NCBI GenBank assembly: GCA_949592205.1
Contig: CATIUR010000003.1
Span: 78,830,501 to 78,894,500, forward strand
Source: Helichrysum umbraculigerum
Taxonomy: Eukaryota > Streptophyta > Magnoliopsida > Asterales > Asteraceae
Direction: 5' to 3'
Length of the DNA stretch: 64,000 bases
The number at the start of each line of letters is the position of its first letter. The stretch's first letter is position 1. Shown here piece after piece: positions 46,401 to 57,036 of this stretch. Position numbers and translations under genes: made by a program. The notes beneath the pieces were generated by a model that saw only the letters and a list, made by a program, of their open reading frames with translations, did no database searches and was not told the DNA's origin.

Positions 46401-47045
46401 GATCCTTTAGTTCTTTCGGATAGAGTTGGTGAATTAGCACGTTTAAATCTTTTGATAATGGTTGATTATGATCGGCAGAAAAGTGTAAAAACAGAATAAT
46501 GATTGTGTTTGTACTGGTTTTGAGGCATTAACTGTAATTATCGAATTTTAAGGAATGTGAATGGTTACGTCTAATTTAAAATTTTCGGCTAATTTTGGCT
46601 CTAATTTGAAATTTTAAAATATTCTGTAAATATTTGGCTCCAAAAAAAAAGAAGAAGTTCAGCAGTGTTTTTTAATATATATAAAACATATGAAAAAAGA
46701 GTAAAACGCATCAATTAGATTAGTGTTATAAGTTGTGAAAGGTGTTGGGTTGGTCGCATGTTCAAGTCTTATACCCTATTTTTTTTTGGTTTTTTTTGTT
46801 TATGAGTTTTTTTAAGCATGAGTACATCATTTCAAATGACGATTAACTAACCCGAATTCGAAGCTTATTTAGCCACCCGAATTTGAATAACCCCGTTTAT
46901 AGTATTTACATTTTGATCCATCAGTTTTGATTAATTAGTTTTAATTAACCACTAACTAGGTGTGTTAATAATTTTATTTAAAACCAACAACAATGAAACA
47001 CCGAAATATACGCAAATAAATACACAAATTTAAAACGTTGTTAAG

Positions 47046-47105
<60 letters not shown>

Positions 47106-47167
47106 GCAGCATACCAAAAACTAATAACCAAAGTATCCAACATACATACATCGTTAACTTATTATAC
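46401..47167. other. Intergenic region of CACTA-2 with tRNA-like motif and (TA)n
   Basis: Between the TNPA-like and F-box genes. At about 46725-46790 (plus strand) GGTGTTGGGTTGG and ATGTTCAAGTCTTAT resemble Pol III A and B boxes, followed by a T-run; weaker than the CACTA-1 block. A (TA)n tract occupies 47047-47102. No supported ORF. Confidence 0.4.
47047..47102. repeat. (TA)n microsatellite
   Basis: About 55 bp of AT dinucleotides just downstream of the F-box gene stop codon. Confidence 0.95.
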
Positions 47168-48142
47168 CTAAACATCCCAAATTCGTACAAACCAAAGGTA
47201 ACAAGCATCCCACAAACAAACCTTACATCTAAACAGATATTCATTATTGCCATACCAGAATTGGTCCATTAAACTACACTGGGTTGCACTGGGGTGTTCA
47301 CTACAATGATAGAACCTAGCAGGGAATTTCCTTGGGCTTAAGCGGTCGCGATCATACAAGATCATGCTGATCTTGTAAATGGTTCGCCTCACAATCCAGC
47401 GACCTTCTGACCTTGTGTACTCGTCGTGCAATAGTTTCCTTGCTTCTTCCATCCTTCCTCCACCTTCCGCCATTAGCAGCATACCAAGGACAAATGTAGC
47501 ATCAGTGTGTCCCAAACGCGATGCCTGTTGCAGCATCTCCTTTCCAGCAGCCTCATCACCCACATAGAACATCCTCATCTGATCAACACAATAATATAGA
47601 AACATAAATATGTATGTAACAGAGTACCATAAAAAAATTCAAATGAATGGAAAATAAATTGTACCAATCCATCTCTGTACAACATGTGTCGGTTTCCTTT
47701 CTCCCGCAAAAGTGCTAGCACTTCAGTTTTCTGTAACAAGAACCGAGATGAAAAGATGGAATCAACTTCCATCCTTTTATACACCTCATCTGACTCACCA
47801 GCTCGTCTGAAGGTTTTGCAACTGTAATATAGGTAAACACAGAAGCAATATAAATCCCTCATAGATGGTAATTTCCTAAACACTGTTCATTCAAAAAATT
47901 CAATCTAAGCCCTAATCACACTTAATTAATCGCTAAAATAGGCAAATGTAGTGTTATTTAAGTTCAATCGATAGTGTTTACTAGGGTTAGGAGACTTACA
48001 GAGTCTTGAATTTAAAAACGTCAATTGCCCTAGAAGCCCCCAAATGCGCTAATATGTTGGTGATGACTCCATCCAGTAGTTCAGAAAGCGATAATCCATG
48101 TTCCATAGTCGATCGTCGTCGTTTTGGTAGTTGGAATTCCAT
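47168..48142 (-). CDS. F-box / Sel1-like repeat protein carried by CACTA-2
   Basis: Three exons, 48142-48000, 47821-47665 and 47578-47168, encode 236 aa with no interruption; exon 1 is 143 bp in both CACTA copies and intron phases agree. The F-box (LSLSELLDGVITNILAHLGASRAIDVF) is more divergent than in CACTA-1, then CKTFRRAGESDEVY, NRHMLYRDGL, the Sel1-like repeat (EAAGKEMLQQASRLGHTDATFVLGM) and a C-terminal CKVCLWDAC. It is probably an SCF substrate adaptor acting in nucleus or cytosol; the target is unknown. Clear sequence divergence from the CACTA-1 copy with both frames intact suggests selection. It reads leftward, away from the minisatellite and TNPD. Confidence 0.82.
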
Positions 48143-48479
48143 GGTTTTGATCTTTGTTTGAAGATTTGGTGATGCTCTGTTTCAAAGAGTTCGGAAGTTT
48201 AAAAGCCGGGAAGTGATACGTTTGGTCATGAACTGGAATAGTCACAAGCCCATTGTATATATATTTGGAAATTACGGAAATGCCCTTTAAAATAAAATGC
48301 TTCTTGTTGGATTAGGAAGGGTATTTATGTCAATAACACCTTTAATGTATATATTTAAACGTTTACAAATATGGTAACAAGATAAATTACTTTTATATGT
48401 GATACAGAATTTTACAATAACATAATTATTTACAATCAAAAACTATTATGCAAATCTTAAGCTTAGGAAGTTGTATAAT
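48143..48479. other. Upstream region of the CACTA-2 F-box gene
   Basis: AT-rich spacer between the F-box start and the minisatellite; shares TATGGTAA..AAGATAAATTA with the matching CACTA-1 region near 17300. Probable promoter. Confidence 0.4.
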
Positions 48480-50170
48480 TAAAAAGATGACGATTTAATT
48501 ATATCCTAAGTTTTTTATTGGCGTTCGTGACACAATTAAATGACGGCGTTTACTTTGAAGTATATTACCTAAGTTTTAGAATTTATGACATTATCTTAAG
48601 TTTAATAATGGAATATATTACCAATATCACATATGCCGCTATTTAACTTTGGATAAAATTAATTAATCATTTGGAATATATGACATTATCTTAAGTTCAA
48701 TATTTGAATATATATTACCAGTATCACATATGACACTATTAAACTTAAGATAAAATTAATTTATCATTTGGAATATATGACATTATCCTAAGTTTAATAA
48801 TGAAATAGATTACCAATATCACATATGCCACCATTAAAATTAGGATAAAATTAATTCATCATTTGGAATATATGACATTATCCTAAGTTTAATAATGGAA
48901 TATATTACCAATATCACATATGCCGCTATTTAACTTTGGATAAAATTAATTAATCATTTGGAATATATGACATTATCTTAAGTTCAATATTTGAATATAC
49001 ATTACCAGTATCACATACGACACTATTAAACTTAGGATAAAATTAATTCATCATTTGGAATATATGACATTATCCTAAGTTTAATAATGAAATAGATTAC
49101 CAATATCACATATGCCACCATTAAAATTAGGATAAAATTAATTCATCATTTGAAATATATGACATTATCTTAAGTTCAATATTTGAATATATATTACCAG
49201 TATCACATATGACACTATTAAACTTAGGATAAAATTAATTCATCATTTGGAATATATGACATTATCCTAAGTTTAATAATGGAATATATTACCAATATCA
49301 CATATGCCGCTATTTAACTTTGGATAAAATTAATTAATCATTTGGAATATATGATATTATCTTAAGTTCAATATTTGAATATATATTACAAGTATCACAT
49401 ATGACAATATTAAACTTAGGATAAAATTAATTCATCATTTGGAATATATATGACATTATCCTAAGTTTAATAATGAAATAGATTACCAATATCCCATATG
49501 CCACCATTAAAATTAGGATAAAATTAATTCATCATTTGGAATATGTGACATTATCCTAAGTTTAATAATGGAATATATTACCAATATCACATATGCCGCT
49601 ATTTAACTTTGGATAAAATTAATTAATCATTTGGAATATATGACATTATCTTAAGTTCAATATTTGAATATATATTACCAATATCACATATGACACTATT
49701 AAACTTAGGATAAAATTAATTCATCATTTGGAATATATGACATTATCCTAAGTTTAATAATGGAATATATTACCAATATCACATATGCCGCTATTTAACT
49801 TTGGATAAAATTAATTAATCATTTGGAATATATGACATTATCTTAAGTTCAATATTTGAATATATATTACCAGGATCACATATGACACTATTAAACTTAG
49901 GATAAAATTAATTCATCATTTAAAATATATGGCATTATCCAAAGTTTAATAATGAAAAATATTACCAATATCACATATGACATTATGAAACTTAAGATAA
50001 AATTAATTCATCATTTGGAATATATGATATTATTTTAAGTTTAATAATGGAATATATTACCAATATCACATATATAACTTAGGATAAAATTAATTCATCA
50101 TTTGCAATATATGAAATTATTCTAAGTTTAATAATGGAATATATGAATATTGACGAGTTAATCATATCCT
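48480..50170. repeat. ~96-bp minisatellite of CACTA-2
   Basis: About 17 units of 95-97 bp in at least two alternating variants. Each has TATCCTAAGTTTAATAATGG facing CCGCTATTTAACTTTGGATA, so it is palindromic, with TATCACATATGCC between. The modules CCTAAGTTnAATAnTGG and CATATGCC are shared with the 120-bp array of CACTA-1, in the same place beside the F-box gene. Confidence 0.93.
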
Positions 50171-50806
50171 AAGTTCGTAATTGGCTTATGTGACATGGAC
50201 GACGACGTTTGAAGAGAACTACTATATATATTCAAACTTATGATATATATAAGGTGTATTACTCAGAAAAATGACGAGTTAATTATATCCTAAGTTTTAT
50301 TATATAGAAAATGATTAATTATATAGAAAATGATTAATTTATTATATCCTAAGTTTTATTATAAAGAAAATGATTAATTTATTACATCCTAATTTTATAG
50401 AAGTTGTATTATATCCTAAGTGTAATATATATATATATACATCATTTAAAATATATGACATTATCCTAAGTGTATATATATATATATATGCGTATCATTA
50501 CTTAAATAATAAGGCTAATTCAACTAGAAGGAAAAAAAAATGCTACAGCCTAGATTCGAACCCGGGGTAAACTTGTAGCCGCAAGGAAACCAAGGAAACC
50601 ACTAAGGCACATACTATCTTTGTTATTTGGTTATAATTTATTCATTAATAACGTATTCATTTTAGTTTAATTAATTAAGCTGTTCTTTTAATTTTCAAAC
50701 CCTAATTATTTACAAGACAGGCGCCTTACACCACTAATCAAAGATTCTAACCCTAATTATTTACAAAACAGGTCGTACACCTCTAATCAAAGATTTGAAT
50801 CCTACA
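50171..50806. other. Upstream region of the CACTA-2 TNPD gene
   Basis: Degenerate TATCCTAAGTTTTATTAT units and short (TA) tracts, then at 50541-50612 (minus strand) a tRNA-like block with GCCTTAGTGGTT and GGGTTCGAATCT (A- and B-box-like). Two similar CCCTAATTATTTACAA..CAGG repeats lie at 50700-50775. Probable TNPD promoter and leader. Confidence 0.45.
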
Positions 50807-53800
50807 ATGGACAAGTCTTGGATGGGAACAAACAGGATGAACAAACCTTATAGAGATGGAGTAACAGCATTTATTGATTACGCATTAGACAACTTGAAGA
50901 AGATGACTAACATCGACCCACAAGGTAATAAACAACATGTTGAAATCCCCTGTCCATGTACCAAATGTTTAAACCATGTAGTGCGTAAAGTGGAGGAAGT
51001 GCATTTCCATCTATTCTGTCATGGCATTGATCTAAACTACACAAAGTGGACTAAACATGGAGAAAAGGATGAGCCACCATTAAGTGCCGTGGAACATCAG
51101 AATGGAACACCAGATTTCCTAATTGACACACAACTACCGGATTTTGATTCAGAAATTTCAACAGATGGCCCAGAAACAGTGGAAATGGTGAATGCAGCAA
51201 AAGATAATTTTGATCATGATGATCCGGATGACCATGCCAAGTTTCTAGAACTACTATCAGACGCAGGAAAGCCACTTTACAATGGATGTCCTGACTTCAC
51301 AAAGTTGTCCGCAACTGTTCAACTACTCAACTTGAAGAGTAAGTATGGCTGTTCTGATAAGTTCTTTACTGAATTACTAGTTTTGTTGAAGAAGATGCTA
51401 CCTGATGGTAACGAACTGCCGGAAAAAACTTATCAGGCAAAAAAAATTATGAAACTGATGGGGTCAGGATACAAAAAAATAGATGTATGTATAAACAACT
51501 GCCTTCTTTATCGGAAGGAGGATGAGGAATCGACTATGTGTCGAACTTGTGGGGCATCAAGATGGAAGCTGGATAAGAAGATGAATAAAATGTACGATAA
51601 AACTTCAGCAAAGGTAATGTGGTATTTTCCAATCATACCAAGAATGCAACGTCTCTTTAGGATAGAAAGTATTTCAGAAGATTTAAGATGGCACGCGACA
51701 AGGAGGAAAACAGATGGTGTGTTACGCCACCCCGCAGATTCACAGGCATGGCGTACCATAGATACAAAATTCCCCGAAATTGCTAATGATCCAAGAAATC
51801 TAAGGCTAGGAATATCGGCTGATGGTGTAGATGTCAACAGAGGAAATAGGCATCATAGTGTATGGCCAGTTTTAACGGTCATTTACAACCTTCCTCCATG
51901 GTTGTGTATGAAACGAAAGTTTATAATGCTTTCTGTGTTGATACCTGGATACCCGGGAAGTGACATTGATGTTTTTTTAGAACCGTTGGTTGATGATCTG
52001 CAAACCTTATTCGATACAGGGGTCGATACATATGATGCTTTCACAAAACAAATCTTTAGGCTACGGGCGGTTGTGTTATCGACAATAAATGATTACCCTG
52101 CCCTCGGTACTTTATGTGGCTGCCCAACCAGTGGATACAAAGGTTGTGTAGTATGTGGGAAAAATACGGATTGTGTTAGACTTCCTGCGTCATCGAAGCA
52201 GAGTTATGTGGGTCACAGAAGATATCTACCATATACCCACGCATTCAGGAAGCAAAAGAAGGCGTTTAATGGAGAACAAGAACTCCGCCTGTCTCCAATT
52301 CCAAAGACTGGGGAAGAAATATACAATGAGGTCAAACATATTGAAAATAAGTGGGGAAGGGAAAAATGACCAATTAACAAAAAGGCATCAGAAAACCTTA
52401 ACGATGCGAGAGGCATAGGTGGGAAGATCCAAAAGCACAAAAGGAAAAGGGGAAATGAAAATGGTAGTTCCAGTCAAGTAAATGAACAAGATGGTCCGTA
52501 CTGGAAGAAATTCAACATTTGGTATCGAAAGCTTAAATATTGGAGGCATAATGAAGTTCAACATTGTATTGATTTCATGCATATAGAGAAAAATGTTGGT
52601 GAGAGTCTAGTCAGAACTTTGCTAAATGTTCCGGGAAAGACGAAAGATGGAGAGAATGCGCGATTGGATCTAGTAGAATTGAATATAGATAAACCAGAGT
52701 TGTTTGCTAGGAAAGACGGAGACAAAACAGTACTACCTCCAGCAGGTTACACACTAACGAATGCCGAAAAATACATCTTTTGTAAAACGTTATACAACAT
52801 CAGGGTACCTCAAGGATACTGTTCAAATTTCTCGTCATTAGTCAACCTAAAAGATAGGAAGCTCATCGGGCTTAAATCACATGACTATCACATGCTAATG
52901 CAAGAGTTTTTGCCCATTGCAATACGGTCAATCATGCACCAACCCACACGATATGCTATCATCAGGTTTTGCTTTTTTTTTTTTAAATCAATATGTAGCA
53001 AGGAAATCGTATTAGATGAGGTAGATAAGATGCAAGAAGAACTTTGTGTCAAGCTCTGCCTACTCGAAAAGTTCTTTCCTCCCTCGTTTTTTGATATTAT
53101 GGTCCATTTGACTGTGCACCTCTCTAGGGAAGTAAAATTATGTGGTCTGGTATGCTTTCGTTGGATGTATCCCTTCAAACGCTGTATGAAGGTTATTAAA
53201 GGACATGTGTGAAACAGAAGTAAACCAGAGGGATGCATTGCTGAGAAGACTATTGCAGAAGAAACAATAGAGTTTTTCGGCGAATATAAAAAGTCAATGA
53301 AAACTATTGGTATCCCACGAGATAAACATGAAACTGATGAAAAAAATGAGGACGGCAAGCCACTTTCGGCCGGCAAATCAAGTGACGTTTCAGCAGAACT
53401 CCTTCGGAAAGCACATTTGAATGTAATATAGAATACAGATGAAATTGTACCGTATATCGAGTAAGTATTACTAACACATGCATGTATATTTCGTTACTTA
53501 ATTAAACTGATGCAACAAACATAATAACCAAACACCTTATTTCAGGAAACACAAGCAGGTTTTGGAAACACAAAACCCGGGTAAGCGAAAAGCATGGCTG
53601 GAGAATGAGCACAGTATATCTTTTGTTAGCTGGTTACGCGAAGAGGTAATAGCCCATTTTTTGTAACTGTTTGTTTGTTGTTCCTTCGATTTGAAGCTCA
53701 TATATATACTTGTAATGAGATTCAGGTTGAGAGAGAATTAGCGATCTCCACAGAAAGTGTATAAGAAACCGTAAGGTGGATTTCATATGGACCACTCGCC

Positions 53801-54373
53801 ACCATAGTAAAATACAGAGCATATAACATCAATGGGTATACATTTCGTACTAAATGTAGTGATGGCAGCGTTTACCAAAACAGTGGTGTTAGTGTTGTGA
53901 CAGAAGATGTGCACATAGTAAAAGGAGTAGCAACCACAAGACGCAAAGTGTATTATGGGGTTTTGCAAGAGATATGGGTACTAGATTACCGTTTCAAGCA
54001 ACTCCCTCTTTTCAAATGTGATTGGGTTAACCATCAGAAAGGTGCGGTCAGACGCGATACTACGCTTGGTTATACACTGGTTGACCTGAATAGTTTAGGC
54101 CACAAGGATGATCCGTTCATATTAGCCTCACTAGCACGACAAGTGTTTTATGTGGAAGACCAGCTAAATAGAAAGTTGTCTATTGTCTTCAACACACCTC
54201 CCAAGAATTACAGAGATACATATGATGACATCGATGAGGAATTTAGTACTGTCATTCACCCGCACAATGATAACATTTTACCACGTGTGGATCCACGTGA
54301 CTTGGGTGATGAATCAAGAGATGATTACTATCGAACCAACTGTGGAGGTATTGTTATACCAAAATCCAAGTGA
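50807..54373 (+). pseudogene. TNPD-like transposase gene of CACTA-2 (Transposase_21), four in-frame stops
   Basis: Exons 50807-53460, 53546-53645 and 53726-54373 keep one frame over ~1130 codons. N terminus MDKSWMGTNRMNKPYRDGV plus CPCTKC is the transposase-associated zinc region; about residues 230-600 are Transposase_21/TNP2 (GISADGVDVNRG, VLIPGYPGSDIDVFLEPLVD, INDYPALGTLCGCPTSGYKG, DFMHIEKNVGESL). DUF4218-like (CGLVCFRWMYPFKRCMKV) and DUF4216-like (YYGVLQEIWVLDY..FKCDWV) regions follow. Stops: TGA 52367, TGA 53210, TAG 53429, TAA 53762; each fits a C-to-T change of CGA, CAG or CAA, and there is no frameshift. TNPD carries out cleavage and strand transfer at CACTA ends. As written, this copy should not make full-length enzyme. 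Confidence 0.88.
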
Positions 54374-54785
54374 TCGGGTCATGCTGGAACACTATTGTAA
54401 TACATTAATTAGCCTTGTAAATTAGCCTTGTAATTTACCTTTTAATTAATTTATGGAATTATTATTTGTATCTTAATTTATATGACTTCCACGTTTTATT
54501 TTATAGTTCAGTGCCATTTATTGTAGTACAATAACCTTGTAAATCAGAACATAAATAGTTAGCATATATAAATAATTGTCATATATGACAACAGTTTTAC
54601 ATTAATGAATTTAATATGCAAAAACAAGCTGAGCATGGGATTCGAACTTGGATCCCAATTAACCACTCCAGGTACAAAGAAACCTATTCACCAAGTGAGA
54701 TAAATGTTAGTTCTGCTAGGAAAACAGCAACTAATTACATATCTATGAATGCTAGCTTTTGGCCATAACACACACACATAATATA
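54374..54785. other. 3' flank of TNPD with a tRNA-like motif
   Basis: AT-rich; a duplicated AATTAGCCTTGTAA follows the stop. At 54637-54712 (minus strand) AAGTTCGAATCCCAT is B-box-like and CTCACTTGGTGAATAGG weakly A-box-like. No ORF supported. Confidence 0.4.
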
Positions 54786-56526
54786 TTAGTTTCTCTAACA
54801 CACATATAGTGGCATTTGGTCACACTGAAACTATGTGTGACAAACTCAAATTCATGTCTTAGTCACATAAACAATTACTTCATGTCACCATATAGTGGCA
54901 TTTGGTCACGTTCTTCAAGTGTGTGACCATATAGTGACAATATGTACCTGTTTTTGGCTACATTGAAATTTTGTGTGAACAACTCGACTTCATGATTTAG
55001 TCACATCAACAATTACTTCATGTGACCATATACTGGCACTTGGTCACAGTGTTCAAGTGTGTGACCATATAGAGGCATTTGGTCACAGTGTTCAAATGTG
55101 TGACCATATAGTTACCATATCTACCTGTTTTTGGCTACTCTGAAATTATGTGTGACAAACTCAACTTCATAACTTAGTCACATAAACAATTACTTTATGT
55201 GACCATATAGTGGCATTTGGTCATAGTGTGCAAGTGTGTGACCATATAGTGGCATTTGGTCACAGTGTTCAAATGTGTGACCATATAGTTCCCATATCTA
55301 CCTGTTTTTGGTCACACTGAAACTATGTGTTACAAACTCAAATTCATGTCTTATTCACATAAACAATTACTTCATGTCACCATATAGTGGCATTTGGTCA
55401 CGTTCTTCAAGTGTGTGACCATATAGTGACAATATGTACATGTTTTTGGCTACATTGAAATTTTGTGTGAACAACTCGACTTCATGATTTAGTCACATCA
55501 ACAATTACTTCATGTGACCATATACTGGCACTTGGTCACAGTGTTCAAGTGTGTGACCATATAGAGGCATTTGGTCACAGTGTTCAAATGTGTGACCATA
55601 TAGTTACCATATCTACCTGTTTTTGGGTACTCTGAAATTATGTGTGACAAACTCAACTTCATAACTTAGTCACATAAAAAATTACTTTATGTGACCATAT
55701 AGTGGCATTTGGTCACAGTGTGCAAGTGTGTGACCATATAGTGGCATTTGGTCACAGTGTTCAAATGTGTGACCATATAGTTCCCATATCTACCTGTTTT
55801 TGGCTACACTGAAACTATGTGTGACAAACTCAACTTCATGACTTAGTCACATAAACAATTACTTCATGTGACCATATAGTGGCATTTGGTCACATTGTTC
55901 ACTTGTGTTACCATATTGTGACCATATGTACCTGTTTTTGGCTACACTGAAATTATGTGTGACAAACTCGACTTCATGATTTAGTCACATAAACAATAAC
56001 TTCATGTGACCATATAGTGGCATTTGGTCACAGTGTTCAAGTGTGTGACCATATAGTGGCATTTGGTCACAGTGGTCAAGTGTGTGACCATATAGTGACC
56101 ATATGTACCTGTTTTTGGCTACACTTAAATTATGTGTGACAAACTCGACTTCGTGATTTAGTCACATAAACAATTACTTCATGTGACCATATAGTGGCAT
56201 TTGGTCACACTATTCAAGTGTGTGGTGCGGTATTTGTCACACTTTATGTGTCTAACGTGACTAATGCATCAAACTTACTCTTCATTGGTCACGCGTTCCA
56301 AATTATGTGTGACTAAATAATCATCGAAAAAACATCAGTTACCTTTAGCCACATAAACGTACTAACGTGTGGCGAATACATTTCAGAATGGTCACATGAT
56401 TGGAGCGCATGTGTGACCAACTAATGACGTGAATTCAATTTTTGTATCTTCAGTCACGTAATTATTCTAATGTGTGACGATTTGGATTTCGAGCATGTGT
56501 GACCAAAGCCAATTTTTGGCGTAGTG
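54786..56526. repeat. Right subterminal repeats of CACTA-2
   Basis: Dense units of GTGTGACCATATAGTGGCAT and TTAGTCACATAAACAATTAC, with a ~480-bp higher-order duplication (about 54815-55300 and 55305-55790), ending in the terminal inverted repeat. Confidence 0.9.
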
Positions 56527-56799
56527 TAAGGCAAGAGAAAAGGGGAACAGGTGTAGGCGAACTATGTCCTGATCAACCCCATTCTGCTTATACGAGTTGA
56601 AGATTTGAATGAATTTGTTAATGTGGGCGTTGGGATCTTCACGGGGTAGTCCGTGGAATTGACAGTTGTCCTTGATGAGTTGGACGATGTGGTATTTGAG
56701 TTCGAAAGATGGTCCGTCGATCACTGGATAGCTAATCGGTCCTCCTCGTCCTTCGATGGATGGTTTGGTACTGTCGGCGAGAGTAACACGAGCGGCCAT
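56527..56799 (-). pseudogene. Athila-1 gag, N-terminal part
   Basis: Begins MAARVTLADSTKP and contains DNCQFHGLPREDPNAHINKF and NGVDQDIVRLHLFPFSLA, the Athila gag core upstream of the SITSWED block at 41.6 kb. It is cut by CACTA-2 at 56526/56527. The frame is open about 100 bp further upstream (to near 56910) without an ATG, so the start is uncertain. Confidence 0.85.
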
Positions 56800-57036
56800 T
56801 GGTGGAAAACGGGAACGTCTTTCTTTGTGGATGGTACGGATAATTGACTCAGGATCGGGTACGAAAATGAGAGGTTCAGATCCGGATGATCTGGTCGAAT
56901 ATCGTTGTTGATTGTAGGAAAGAATTTTCGGTGGTTACGAGAGAGAAATCTAATCTACGGGTATCACTAAAGAGAAAGTTCGTCGGGACGCCTCAGAATC
57001 TTACGATTAACTTCCCCGGCAGCGGCGTCAAAAACT
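56800..57036 (-). promoter_or_regulatory. Athila-1 leader and primer-binding site
   Basis: Read on the minus strand, TGACGCCGCTGCCGGGGA (57030-57013) is six bases from the 5' LTR. It matches the tRNA-Asp-type site of Athila-2 with one change (TGA for TGG). The leader between it and gag is short. Confidence 0.78.

Larger units (their letters stand above)
41643..56526. mobile_element. CACTA-2 transposon (En/Spm type)
   Basis: Left end CACTAGTACAAATTTTGGC at 41643; right end, inverted, CACTACGCCAAAAATTGGC ending 56526. The 3-bp duplication taa is at 41640-41642 and 56527-56529. At 14.9 kb it holds subterminal repeats at both ends, a TNPA-like gene and an F-box/Sel1-like gene on the minus strand, a palindromic minisatellite, and a TNPD transposase gene on the plus strand. 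It lies inside the gag of Athila-1. Terminal repeats are imperfect beyond CACTA. It belongs to the same family as CACTA-1. Confidence 0.95.

Noticed and set aside
52155..53376. Alternative-frame ORFs overlapping the TNPD gene
   Set aside because: The true frame is continuous across the stops and carries the transposase motifs; the others have none.
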